This document shows positions 44,965 to 55,749 of a stretch of 64,000 bases of DNA, one piece after another. The first letter of the stretch is position 1. Every line of letters starts with the position of its first letter. The notes below the pieces were generated by a model. It worked only from the letters and a program-made list of their open reading frames with translations, was not told the DNA's origin and did not search any database. Source of the stretch: Protea cynaroides (Eukaryota; Streptophyta; Magnoliopsida; Proteales; Proteaceae); contig CM053272.1 of NCBI GenBank assembly GCA_028583415.1, positions 70,105,439-70,169,438 on the forward strand, read 5' to 3'. The position numbers and the translations under genes are program-made.

Positions 44965-45559
44965 CTGATACGTTGATAGAGATAAGAGATGAATATGCAC
45001 GGACCAACATTGACTTGTATTTGCTTCGATCGTCAACAAGTAAGTGACTGCCATTTGCTTTGCTTGCCTCTGAAGGAACCTAGTATCAAAGAAAAACCAT
45101 TTTGCTCCTTAAGTCAACATTTTGCTCTTCTATAAGTTCCAAAGGCAATAGAACCACTTCAAGTAACATAGCCATTTTCCCCCTTCCCATATATTTAACA
45201 ATGTAAATCCTCATTTACAAAGAATAATGCATATAGAAGCCCCAGAATGAGGCAAGCAGATAAATCCAGCACCAAGCAACATAGTTTTGTTCCAAATGCT
45301 CAATTACTAGTTCTAAACAAAGTTTAGAATGTAATTTTAACAGCAAGGATGGATTTTTAGAAAACAACAAGAGTGATGGCAAAGCCATCTACCATGAACT
45401 TGCATGGCTATAATAAACTACTTGGCAGGAAAACTTGTGTATAGAAATAACTTTAAATAACAATTTGTAAATTAATTAACCAACCTCACTCGCCCGCTTG
45501 CGGTGCCGTACCCGACTTGTAGGAGTTGTAGGGGCACTGACACTGTGATCCTTTTGCAT
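44965..45559 (-). CDS. Two possible spliced exons inside K
   Basis: Exon a (45559-45485, 25 codons, MQKDHSVSAPTTPTSRVRHR...) ends GAG/GTTGGT. Exon b (45079-44965) follows an acceptor TACTAG and reads PSEASKANGSHLLVDDRSKY then KSMLVRAYSSL, ending CAG/GTCAGT. The phases agree (0 between a and b). Composition is coding-like amid AT-rich flanks. The product is unknown; it may be the end of a captured host gene or a decayed transposon gene. Further exons were not found. Confidence 0.35.
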
Positions 45560-48500
45560 TGCCTATTTTTATTAACAACTACAAACACAAACAAAATAAA
45601 CGAATAAATGTTTATAAGAAAACAAACTGGGAAGTTAGTTATTCAACAAAGAAATACAAGGATGCTTGTTCTCGCAAAAAAGACGTAATTAAAACACATT
45701 CTTAGTGCATATTTTTCCCTGTGGGTGGAAGATTGGTTTCAATGGAGAAAGTGACCATGTCATAGAAACTACACATGGTACCAGGGTACCATGGAGAAGA
45801 CACGAGTTGACAAACCTCAACCACAAAATAACTTATTGCTTCCGACATCACTGTTCAGACTATCCAAACTGGAATCTTGGACGGTAAACCACTTGGCCAC
45901 AACCATCTGATGTTCACTCCATTTATAAAAACATTTCCAGCCACCATCTGCACCCACATTTTTAGACGACAAACTAGTACTAATATTCATACTCTTATCA
46001 TCAGTATTTATTTGCTTTTTTCATTTTTCAAAATAGTAGGTTGTGAATGATTTGATTAATGACTTACCATACTGTTGTTACTTGTTATGTTCTCTTGGCA
46101 CACTAACACTGTAACTAACTGCGGGCAAGCTGAGGTGATCAATTTGGCTCATTGCATTAAACAATCACTTTTTTTCCCGAGATCTTGACTAAAGCTGGCA
46201 TAGCTTCTGCTAGCAATGACCATTCAGAATGCGGAAATAAAACTATCAAAGCTGCATTGACACTGACCATGTCAACCGCCAGGATCTCTTCTAGCAACAA
46301 CAGGGTTCTACAATGAGTAGATACCGTGCCAGATATGCTATCAATGAGGATAGCCTGATATCTAAGTAATCCTCCTGCATGACCTTCATGTTTTGTATTT
46401 TCTAAGTTTCATACTGCAGGATAAAAATATGATGCCGGTATTGCAGACACACCACCATGAGAATTGGTAAGAAACAATTTAACTGAAAATTCAAAGCAGC
46501 CTTGGTTCTCAGGAAATTAATTCAACATGGCAAGCACAACTGAATGCAGCCAAAAAATTTGTGATGGTAAACACATGCATAGAATGATGAATGAAATACT
46601 CAATTAGTCAATTAGGACAACATGTCAGTTCTTCTTGCACAGTCATGTTCCTTTTTTAATAGAAGAGTGTGCCTAACTAAGTCCAGGTTACGCCATAAGA
46701 TTCATTCGGCAGCTCCGGTAAGGAGTCGTGTCCTTTTAATGTACCATTAAGCATACTTTGGTGGATATAACGACTCTTATGGTGTAGGAAGGTCTTAATA
46801 AGGCATTGGCAATGGTACCACAATCATTAGTTCCAAAATGAGCACGACTGCATTAGAAATTCTCCTAAATTAAAAATAAAATAAAATAAAAGAGGTAAAA
46901 AGTAAAACTAAAGGGGGTGAGTGGATAGAGATGGCTATGAGTTGGACAAAGCTAAAACTGACCAGACGGATCCCATTAGCAGGTTCCACAAGTAGGGAAC
47001 TTTAATAAAAAAAAAATATGACCCTATGGACCACAGAAACTCTGCATTTCTTTCACACAAATAAACCACCACTTTTTCATAAATATCAGGTGGATAAAAT
47101 GGAAACAATAGCTGCTGATGTTGTTAACTTGAACAACAAAAAGGAGGCTTAAATACACACAATTTGAAACTAAAATGAGAAGTCAGGTGGGGCTAAACAT
47201 ACTTGTATCAGACTGATGCACGTTCGATTCCAGAAAGTACCCAAATCCATAAATTTTTCCGGGAAAAAAAATCTAGAGGAATCAAACCTTAGAGTACATA
47301 AGCTTTTTTCCCCATGACAATGTGGTATGTTTCAGTTAAATTTGCATATATATACTTATTGGTTAGTTGAATTTGTATCCAAGCCACCCACTCATAGTGC
47401 TAGCAATGATTATTAACTCTTAAGACAGCTAAAAACGACAAGCTAAAGATCAATAGCAATTTTCAAGTATTAAGTATTCTTAAGTTTACATTGTCTACCT
47501 CATCGAAATCTGTAAGGGGATGACAAAGCAGGACAACCATCGAAGAGATAAAAGTTGCCTTAGTAAAGGATTTATCCTCAACGAAAGAAGAATCTCAATT
47601 CTAAGGTCTCTGAATACATTGAGATGACTTCCTCTCCATTCTCCAAAATGTTGGGTAAGGTAACTGAGGCCAAGCAGGGCCATTTGGTGAGACCCCCTAT
47701 TATTGAACAAGATTAGCATTGAATCAAACTAGGCTCTAGATAGATGATGCACTATCAAGCCTTCAAAACACAAATTAAGAATCGGACATGAATTGAATCG
47801 AAGTATGAAACTTTTTTTTTTTGGTTATAAGTGGGGTTTTGGCACAGGCGAGTTGATGGATTGGAGAGTTAATGATTAGAAATCTAGTTATGTAACAAGT
47901 TTTTTCAGTTAAACGGGTACCTAACAATCATATCAACTTTGTTGTTGGGAATTGTGGACTAGACTGAATTGACAACTAGACTAATTACAGAGTACTGACC
48001 AAGAATCCCAATTTGGTCATGGCCCAGGAATGAGGACCAAAACAGTCTCACACAACTTGTCAAATCCATAAACCCAATATGAACTGGTTATATTGTCCAG
48101 CATTGCATTATATTAAAAGAAGGATCCTAATGATTGATGCCCACCAGTTTATTTTAAAGAAGACTCATAAGGCAAACCAGTCTAACTAATGACTCTTAGT
48201 AAGACTTGTCTTCATTAATGACTAAGAAAAGAATGAAAAGAAATAACATGAGAGAGACATGAATAATGACTTAAAATCAATTAATCGAACATCATACTAG
48301 CATGTATTAGCTTTGAACACATCTCAATTCAACATTTATACTGTTATAACGTATAAAATAATAGAACAAAGTAAAGTATCTGAAAATTTCACACAAATTA
48401 GCTGCGAGAAAATCAGAGGAACCATTAAGTTACAAACAATACATTTCTATATATATAATCAATAATAGAAATTCATGCCAGCCAGATAAATTACTATAAG

Positions 48501-49480
48501 CAATAAACCATTATTCTCTCACTTCAACAGAAATCTTCCCGTAATGAAAACGAAACCAGTTACATCAGCAATCAAAGGACCATATAAAATATGAAACTCA
48601 CCAGTAATGAGAAGCAACCCAGCTGGCAGTTGGTCTAGGAAAGAAACTCTTTCCCCTTAAACCTCCCAGCGAGGGATAATATTGTGACTCGCCTAACACG
48701 TGGAAAGAGGAAAACGAATTAAAAAGGAAAACTCTAAAAAGTAGAACAATTTTAAGGATCTGAAACGAAAACTACTATAATGAACCTGAGCTTTGTGGAA
48801 TTAGGCTTGCGTTTGTTAACTCAAGCTTCTTCACATTGGCTAGAACATCGGAGGATTTCCTTCTTGGGGTCGTGTCGGGGAAAGACACCCCATTATTAGC
48901 CTAAGAATTCCCAGTATCGCCAACTGAGGGAGGTCTAGGGTTGCAGAGCTCATCAACGAGAGAGAGAACAGATATATTAACTGCTCACGTTGCCGGATAC
49001 AAAATGCTAGATCGAAGGAAATGCACCGGAGCAAACAGAGAAGGTAAATGTAAATAATGCAAAGGACTAGAGGAAGGAAAGAGGAAGAGGGTACTAAGAA
49101 ATGCTACAGGCCCAGTAGCATAGCTTCGATGGCTTAAATGTACGATTTCATTTCCCAACTCAAGGCACATCATACCGGCTCACAGCGTCTTCACTTCTTG
49201 CAGACCTAGAAACGGAAATCGCAGAGAGACGGAAACCTATAAGAGAGAATCAGAAAAAAAAAATGAAATCGTAAAGAGAAGAGGAAAAAAAGGAGGGGGA
49301 GGAAGAGAGAGGAAGAAGAACACATACCTCTGGTTCTCCAGGGAAGAGATGCTGGTTCGCCAAGGAAGAGATGCGAGAGGGAGGAGAGAGTTTAGAAGGA
49401 GGGAGTTGAAGGAACCGTGAGAGCTCTCAGCCTCTCTGCCCTCTCCTATGGCGAAACCCCTTTTTCTCCCCCATCTTTCT
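45560..49480. other. Interior of K without recognised genes
   Basis: AT-rich with scattered short frames. Purine-rich runs near 49230-49400 precede the subterminal repeats. Nothing else can be supported. Confidence 0.3.
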
Positions 49481-49846
49481 TCCACTTCTTTGCCCACGAG
49501 AATCTAAATCCCGTGGACAAAATCCCGTCTCTAAACTCTTACCTCAATGATTTTGGTTATCTCTATGATTTTTGGCCACAGATACTTAAATATCGTGGTA
49601 AAAAACGATTTTTACTCACGGGAAAGTAAATCCCGTGGCTACAAATGATTTTTTCTCACGGGAACTTAAATACCATGGCCAACACTAAATTCTCTAATTT
49701 TTAAATTCCGTTCGCAAAAATAATTTTCTGCGACAGAAATTTAATTTCCGTCGGCTAAAATTATTTTTGGCGACGGAAATTTAAATACCGTCTCTAATTT
49801 CTGTCGCCAAAAATGGTTTTTGTTGTAGTGCGGTACGGGTCTTACA

Positions 49847-50887
49847 TAGCATATTTGGGACGTGTAGTCGATGGATTCTATGACCACACGATGATGAGAC
49901 CGACTCCAAGTTTTGAAAACTTTCCTAAATTAAGGGATCTCTTTCCTAATTAAAGTGGGACTCTATATGGAGAGTTTTTCCTCTATATATAGGACGTCCC
50001 TTAGCCTCTCTTACTCTTTTAGAACCCAAATTAAAAGAGAGAGATGAAGAGAAAAAGAAGAAAATCTAGAGAAGAAGGCTGGGAGGAAAAGTTACAGAAA
50101 AGGTTCTAGTTCTCTACAAACTCAAGGTAAGGAATGCTTCCTTGTAGCAGTAGAACATCAAAAATCGGATCACCCATTGTAATTGAGATGCTGAATCAAA
50201 GTAGGATCTTGACCATGAGACTCCATGAGCAAATCTCAGAGGAAAAACCATGGGGAATAGGTTAGGACCAATAACTTTGCAAAAATTATGAATTTAAGAC
50301 CATAGATCGATCATAAGAAGGACCCTAATGATAAACCAAGGAATGGACTCATAAAGGGATTGGATTGATGATAAGAATCGACCAAAACTTCGTATGTTCA
50401 CAGTTATGGTCGACCAAACGGGGATCACATGATCGACCACACGCTCTCGGGAAGATCCAGAGAAGGTAATCGACCACATGCCTTGTGGTTGCAAATATTG
50501 CGACCACAGGTGCAGCCACACCGTTTCAGGAAGCTTGTTTGAGTCCAGATTAGGTTTTTGACTACTGTAACTTGATAAACTTGAACCCTAACTTAAAATT
50601 CATAAATTTCTTAGGTTTTCAAGTAGTTCAAAAGTGATTTTTAAGGCTTGGAAAAGATCAAACATTGTTAAAGGTAAGGGAACAAGACCTAAACTAATTG
50701 GATAATAATAAACTATTTCATTTTACTTGTCCAATGCCATGAATGCTTCTATGATTGTATGCCTGTAATGTGCATCTCACATGTCATCCAATATTACTGT
50801 TATTTTTGCTTATGCATATTTATTTCTATCCATTTATAACATGATGATGATGATGCTAGGAATAGGCATGTGATTGTGTGTGTGGTT
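49847..50887 (+). repeat. LTR H of the A/B family, first visible segment
   Basis: It begins inside the LTR (equivalent to about 51190 in I) directly after the start of G, so the first ~300 bp of H are missing here. It has a TATA region (TATATATAGG near 49985), donor CTCAAG/GTAAGG near 50126 and a motif cluster at 50380-50525. It is interrupted by I, with TGGTT at 50883-50887 duplicated at 61223-61227. Confidence 0.85.
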
Positions 50888-53339
50888 TGTAAGACCCGCA
50901 CGCCACGAACCCGGTCTAACCTTACATTCTCGTGTCGTGACCAGTCTTCCCATCATAATCGGCTCAAGTGAACCAATTGTATGAAGAAACCACAAGATAA
51001 GGTAAGCAACGAGTCAAAATTAGTTGGTGTGGTTGACTCTTTAAGATCGTGTGGAAGCAACCAATCAAAAACTAAAACCAGAAAATTTTGATCGTGTGGT
51101 AGCAGTTTTAAGGGGTGTGGTCGATACGTGTGGTCGACCACACATGAGACCATACATGAGACCACACATGAGACCACACAACGTATGGTCGCATATTTTT
51201 GACATATGGTCGATGGATTCTGCTACCCCACGTGCGACCACACGATGACAAACTGACTCCGTGTTTAGGAAACTTTCCTAATTTGAGGGGGAGCTCTTTC
51301 CTAATTGAAGTGGGACTCTATATGGAGGTTTCCCTCAATATAAGGGACATTACTTAGTCTCTCTTATTCTTGTAGAACCCAAATTGAAACTCTAAACCTA
51401 AGAGGAAAAGAGAGAGAGGAAGAGAAGGAGAAGAAGGAGATTTGGAGAAGAAGACTGAGAGAAAGGTTTTACAAGAGAAGGTTCTAGCTCCTTACAACAA
51501 GTGAGGTATGAAACTTATCTCTGTAGATGTAGATTCTATTGAATAAGGTTTCTATTTTGGATTAGGGATGTCAAACCAATATGATCATTGTGATCCTTTG
51601 ATTAAATCTCAAGGATAATCATGAGGGATGGATTAGGGATAATGGTTAATGAAAAACTATAAATAATGGCCATATGATAACCATAGGATGATCCCAAGTG
51701 ATGAGCCAAGGAATCGACTGAAGAAGAATTCGGATTAAAGATGAAAACTGACCAAACATCATGTGGTCGCAGCCTGTGGTCGACCACAGGGTGACTAGAG
51801 GGTCGACCACAGCTATTCGGGAAGTTCCCAGGAAAGGTGCGGTCGTATGGTGTGGTCGCACAAAATGCGACCACAGGGTCCGACCACACAGTGTGTGGTC
51901 TCATATATTGCGACCACACATTCGACCACACATCCGACCACACGATGACAGTAAACATATTTTAAGACTAAACAAGGTTTTTGAGTACTGTAATTTGATA
52001 AACTTGAATCCTAACTTAAATATATTAATTGTTTAGGTTCTCAATAGATTCAAAGTGACTTCCAAAGCTTGGAAGAGGAACAAATATCAATCAAAGGTGA
52101 GGGAACAAGACCTAAACTAATTGGATATTAACAAGCTATTTTATTTTATTATGTCCAATACCATGAATGATTATATGATTGCTTGCTTGTAATGTGCATC
52201 TCACATGTCATCCAATATTATTGTTATATTTTGCTCATGCATATTTATTTCTGTCTATTTACAATATGATGATGATGATGCTAGGGATAGACATGTGATT
52301 GTATGTGTGTGGTTAGTGTGCTTGATGCGAGTGGAGCATCAGGGGGAGGACGTGACATTGTGGTTCATCCTGGTCACCAGACTCTAGCTCTATCTCTATC
52401 AAGTCTTGTCCACTAACATCGTCGTATCGCCATTACCTTAGTATAACTATTACGTCGTAGAGCATCAGGGGAGGTGGTCTCGGACCGTGTAGTCTCTGAC
52501 TCTGCCGGGGGGCCTTAGCTCTATCTCTATGGACGTATTGAGGGATGTTGGGGTGTGGCCTTGGATATACTGTTTGGCATTAGGATTGGTTAGTTGCGAG
52601 TCCAGTTTGCAAGTCCTCGCCAATAGGGGCTTACATGTTGGTACGGGTAGGGCATCAGGGGAAGTGTTATGCGGTGTTTGATCCGGACACTTTAGCTCTA
52701 TCTCTATTCCATGGTGGGTGCATGTGGGACGGCAATGGTGTTTGATCCATTGGACGGATTCACACACTCGTGTGTAGAGGTGCGGGGGTCTCCAATCCTT
52801 TCTATAGCATATTACAAACTTAAAAACCAGACCAAGGATATGAATTGAATGCATGCATATGTTTGTTGCATTGTTTTGTTTTCTCACTGAGCTCAAGTTG
52901 GAGAGCTGACCCTCGCGTTCGTAATTCTTTTTAGTTTCTGATGTTGCAGGTATTACGGTTGAGGATTATGTCGACACGCCAACATATCAACAGGTGGAGG
53001 CTATGGATGAGCAAGCTGTGGAGGACTATTATGATTCGTTAAGCGAGCGTTTCAACTATGGATGCGCTTAGTGTTTAACTTTCGTATTTTGATATTTGTA
53101 ATATGTATTAAATTATGTTTTGATTACTTGGAGATAACTGGAATATTAATTATTTATCATGATTAGACCTCAGTTCATTATTAATAAGACTTCCGCTATT
53201 TACTTTATTAGCTCTGATTATTGTGGAATGTATTTTGGTTTAACATGGTTGGCATAGCCTATACGAGATCCTGGTTAAACCGTTAGTTTATTGACGGTTC
53301 ATCACACCATTCTAGTTAGTCCAGAATTGAGGTGTGACA
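50888..53339 (+). repeat. 5' LTR of element I (2452 bp)
   Basis: TGTAAGACCCGCACG to GAGGTGTGACA. Motif clusters lie at 51117-51250 (GTGTGGTCGACCACAC and three ATGAGACCAYAC tandem copies) and 51761-51950. The donor GTGAG/GTATGA is at 51506. Three GCATCAGGGG...AGCTCTATCTCTA modules start near 52336, 52461 and 52651. Acceptor GATGTTGCAG ends at 52949. Confidence 0.93.
52950..53071 (+). CDS. LTR terminal exon of I, 5' copy (40-codon frame)
   Basis: The frame reads TVEDYVDTPTYQQV..., AMDEQAVEDYYDS and ends with TAG at 53069-53071, exactly 123 nt from its GGT codon as in A, G and J. The predicted upstream exon carries TGA just before the donor (51502-51504), so no N-terminal start is seen; an internal Met is at codon 19. 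Function unknown. Confidence 0.4.
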
Positions 53340-53342
53340 ACT

Positions 53343-53354
53343 TGGTATCAGAGC
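53343..53354 (+). other. Primer-binding site of element I
   Basis: TGGTATCAGAGC, three bases after the LTR; tRNA-Met type, as in A. Confidence 0.9.
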
Positions 53355-53926
53355 TCTCAGGCCTTACCCATCAAACCTGAATACATTCACGATTGTGTCT
53401 ATGAATTGAGTTAGGATAAATTTAAAAGCTTTAAAACAAACACACCATAAGCACCTGTGTTGGTTGAGACAGAAATTAAACAAGACAATAATGTATATAT
53501 AAAAGATGGAACCATATGTATACATAAACAGAAAAAAATCTAAATGTATCCTGATAAACAAATAATATAGGGTACGATTTATAAGTCGGGCAGTTGTCTA
53601 AGTATACAAAGGATATAGTATAGTAGCAAGAAGGGAGCATCTGTAAAGCAAAAAATTAGAATACCGAGTTGGTACTCACAAGATGTGAAACTCAATGTAT
53701 GACAGAGGAAGAAGAAAAGTGGCTAGTAATGCCTAAATCCTTGTAGAGGTAAAGGGAAAGATCTCGGGTTAAATCCAACAGAGATAGAAGAACAATGGCC
53801 ATACACCAAAAATGAGAGTAACTATAAAAGAAGATAAAGTTATACTCCTAGGTGACGTTGAGACTCAGAGTGAGATCCACCATACACTGATCCATTGTCC
53901 ATTGAACATTAAGAAGAGGTTGCAAC

Positions 53927-54400
53927 TTGACCCCACCACTATCTGAGTCGAGAATGGGCAGTGAAAACTCATCTGAGCAGATGCTAAATAATGATAATCA
54001 GACTGTAGAAAATCAAAAAGTTAACAACCAGGCCACTCCAGCCAATCTACCTGGAGTACCAAGTGCCTTGGCTATGGTTGTAATAAACTTGGCCCGACAA
54101 AATACAAGAGCAACAATAGATGAGACCGACTATGCAAGTTGCTATGTGAATCACTACCCAAGTTGCCAATGCTACACCAATACCTCCAGGTCAGACCATG
54201 TACAGTACCAATTGGTATCAACACTGTACCTCCAGCACATGTTACCCATAATACAGTGCCTACTATACAGCAGGTCCTAGTGATGCACCCCTCAGTGCAG
54301 AAGCTTGGTGCACAATAACTAATGTATCAAGGTGGTTACCTTTATCAGCCACCAAGGTATGAGATAGCTACCCCATGGCAGAATTATCCGACAAGGATTG
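53927..54400 (+). pseudogene. gag N-terminal remnant of element I
   Basis: MGSENSSEQML... then ATPANLPGVPSALAMVV aligns loosely with the gag N terminus of A. Downstream the capsid part is not clearly readable, and 54400-55750 shows only stops and short frames. Confidence 0.5.
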
Positions 54401-55749
54401 AAGAATATTTTCTGAAGATGACGCCTCTAACATTTTTGGCAAGGGATCAAATCTATTGTAGCCATATAACTAGATAGGTTTATATAGGATGCGGTGCATC
54501 ATTGACTTACTCTTATGCTTATAGATGATGCACATACCTGATTCTAATTCTCGTACCTTGACAGAATACCTTCTTGATTCAACCTATCAATTGGAGTTAT
54601 AGATATTGTTTCTTTAGTATTAGTCCTGATTATACCAATCTAAGCTACTCTCATAGTCGACAACATGAATAGAGATATAAACTGAATGAACAGTTTAATC
54701 ATGTTGAGCGTACATCTTTTCGATTTATACCTGATTTATTGATGTACCAAAACTTCTCCAGATTTATTCCTGTAGTGCCTTGACCAATTGACATTATATA
54801 CTCGATAGAACCTGTAACCATGAGGTTAAGAACTGTAAAACCTCTATTTCCATATATTTGGACCACCGTGCAACTTAACGACCTTTTGATGCCGGTTGGA
54901 TTACCATAGATTTACTCCTGATCCTTTAAACCTAAGTTTACTAGAAAAAACAAGTGTTCTTCATCATACTGAATTTGAAAGAAGGAAATGAATTACTTTT
55001 AGATAAACATTCTGATTCATACATTCCCTGACCTTTGTTGATAAAGATGTTTAGTGATAAGGGAATTATTGGAAGAAAGATGATTGAATTCAAATTAGAT
55101 GCTATAGCCAAGAGACCTCAGATGAAGTAATGAAGGATCTGTTTCGAGATTACTAAATGGATGGGTAGGAGTCATGGTGTGTAAAAGAGTGCATGAGCAA
55201 GAAATAAGAATTTCCAAGAGTAGCCAATGAAGGAGTAGATAGAGCTCAACATAATTAAAGATGGCTATATCAGTATGAATTTTGACAAGGCAGAAGATTT
55301 GTAAAAGCATGAAGTTAAAAATCGTGGCATTGATAGTACTTGGATTAGTATAGTTACTATTGAGTTATTTCTAATAATGAATAAGAGGACTGAGTAAGGA
55401 CCAAAAGTAAATTTGTTGGAATTAATAAGAATATAAGCATATACCCTAATTCTTATGGATAGACTTGGAATATGTAATGAGTAAATAGTCAGAAGATGCT
55501 TTTCGAGATATACGAAAGAGAGATCAGGGTAGAACATCAATGATAAAAGAGATGTAAGCTAATGAGCTTTTTTGGGCTATGAGATTTTTGACGATAGTCT
55601 TTGAAAATCATAAGAGATAAAAGGGGATTAGATGTGCCATTAAGACCTTTAAAATCAAATTTTGATAGTTAAAGCCCTTTTGGACTAGATATTGTAGTGG
55701 GTAAGTGTTAAAAACAATGTCCGAATCGTATGGATGGATAAAATTTGGA

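Larger units (their letters stand above)
43759..49830. mobile_element. CACTA-like DNA element K (6072 bp), non-autonomous or decayed
   Basis: The right end read inward is CACTACAACAAAAACC and the left end is GACTACAACAATG (first base changed). Both continue with TTTTTGGCGAC(G/A)G. Subterminal regions (43780-44195 and 49490-49825) carry many inverted copies of CCGTCGGTAAA / TTTCCGTGGGT / GGCGACGGAAATT, as in plant CACTA elements. Flanks CAT and CGG do not match, and LTR G lacks bases here, so the target duplication is lost. No transposase frame is recognised. Confidence 0.75.
41585..49846 (-). mobile_element. LTR G of the A/B family, truncated and split by K
   Basis: The LTR parts are 41585-43758 and 49831-49846. 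On the minus strand it starts TGTAAGACCCGTACCG (49846) and is aligned with J throughout. Its last ~150 bp, including the GGTGTGACA end, are missing at the left border near the complex I promoter. A TATA box (TATATAAA, 43427-43420), a donor AAG/GTATGG (intron from 43277), motif clusters and the terminal exon are present. About 25 bp are missing at the K insertion point relative to J. With no internal region visible it may be a solo LTR. Confidence 0.85.

Noticed and set aside
47220..47240. GTTCGATTCC resembling a tRNA B box
   Set aside because: No A box, acceptor stem or anticodon arm can be built around it.
43756..49833. A 3-bp target duplication for K
   Set aside because: The flanks are CAT and CGG, and LTR G lacks about 25 bp here relative to J. 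The insertion site has been altered.
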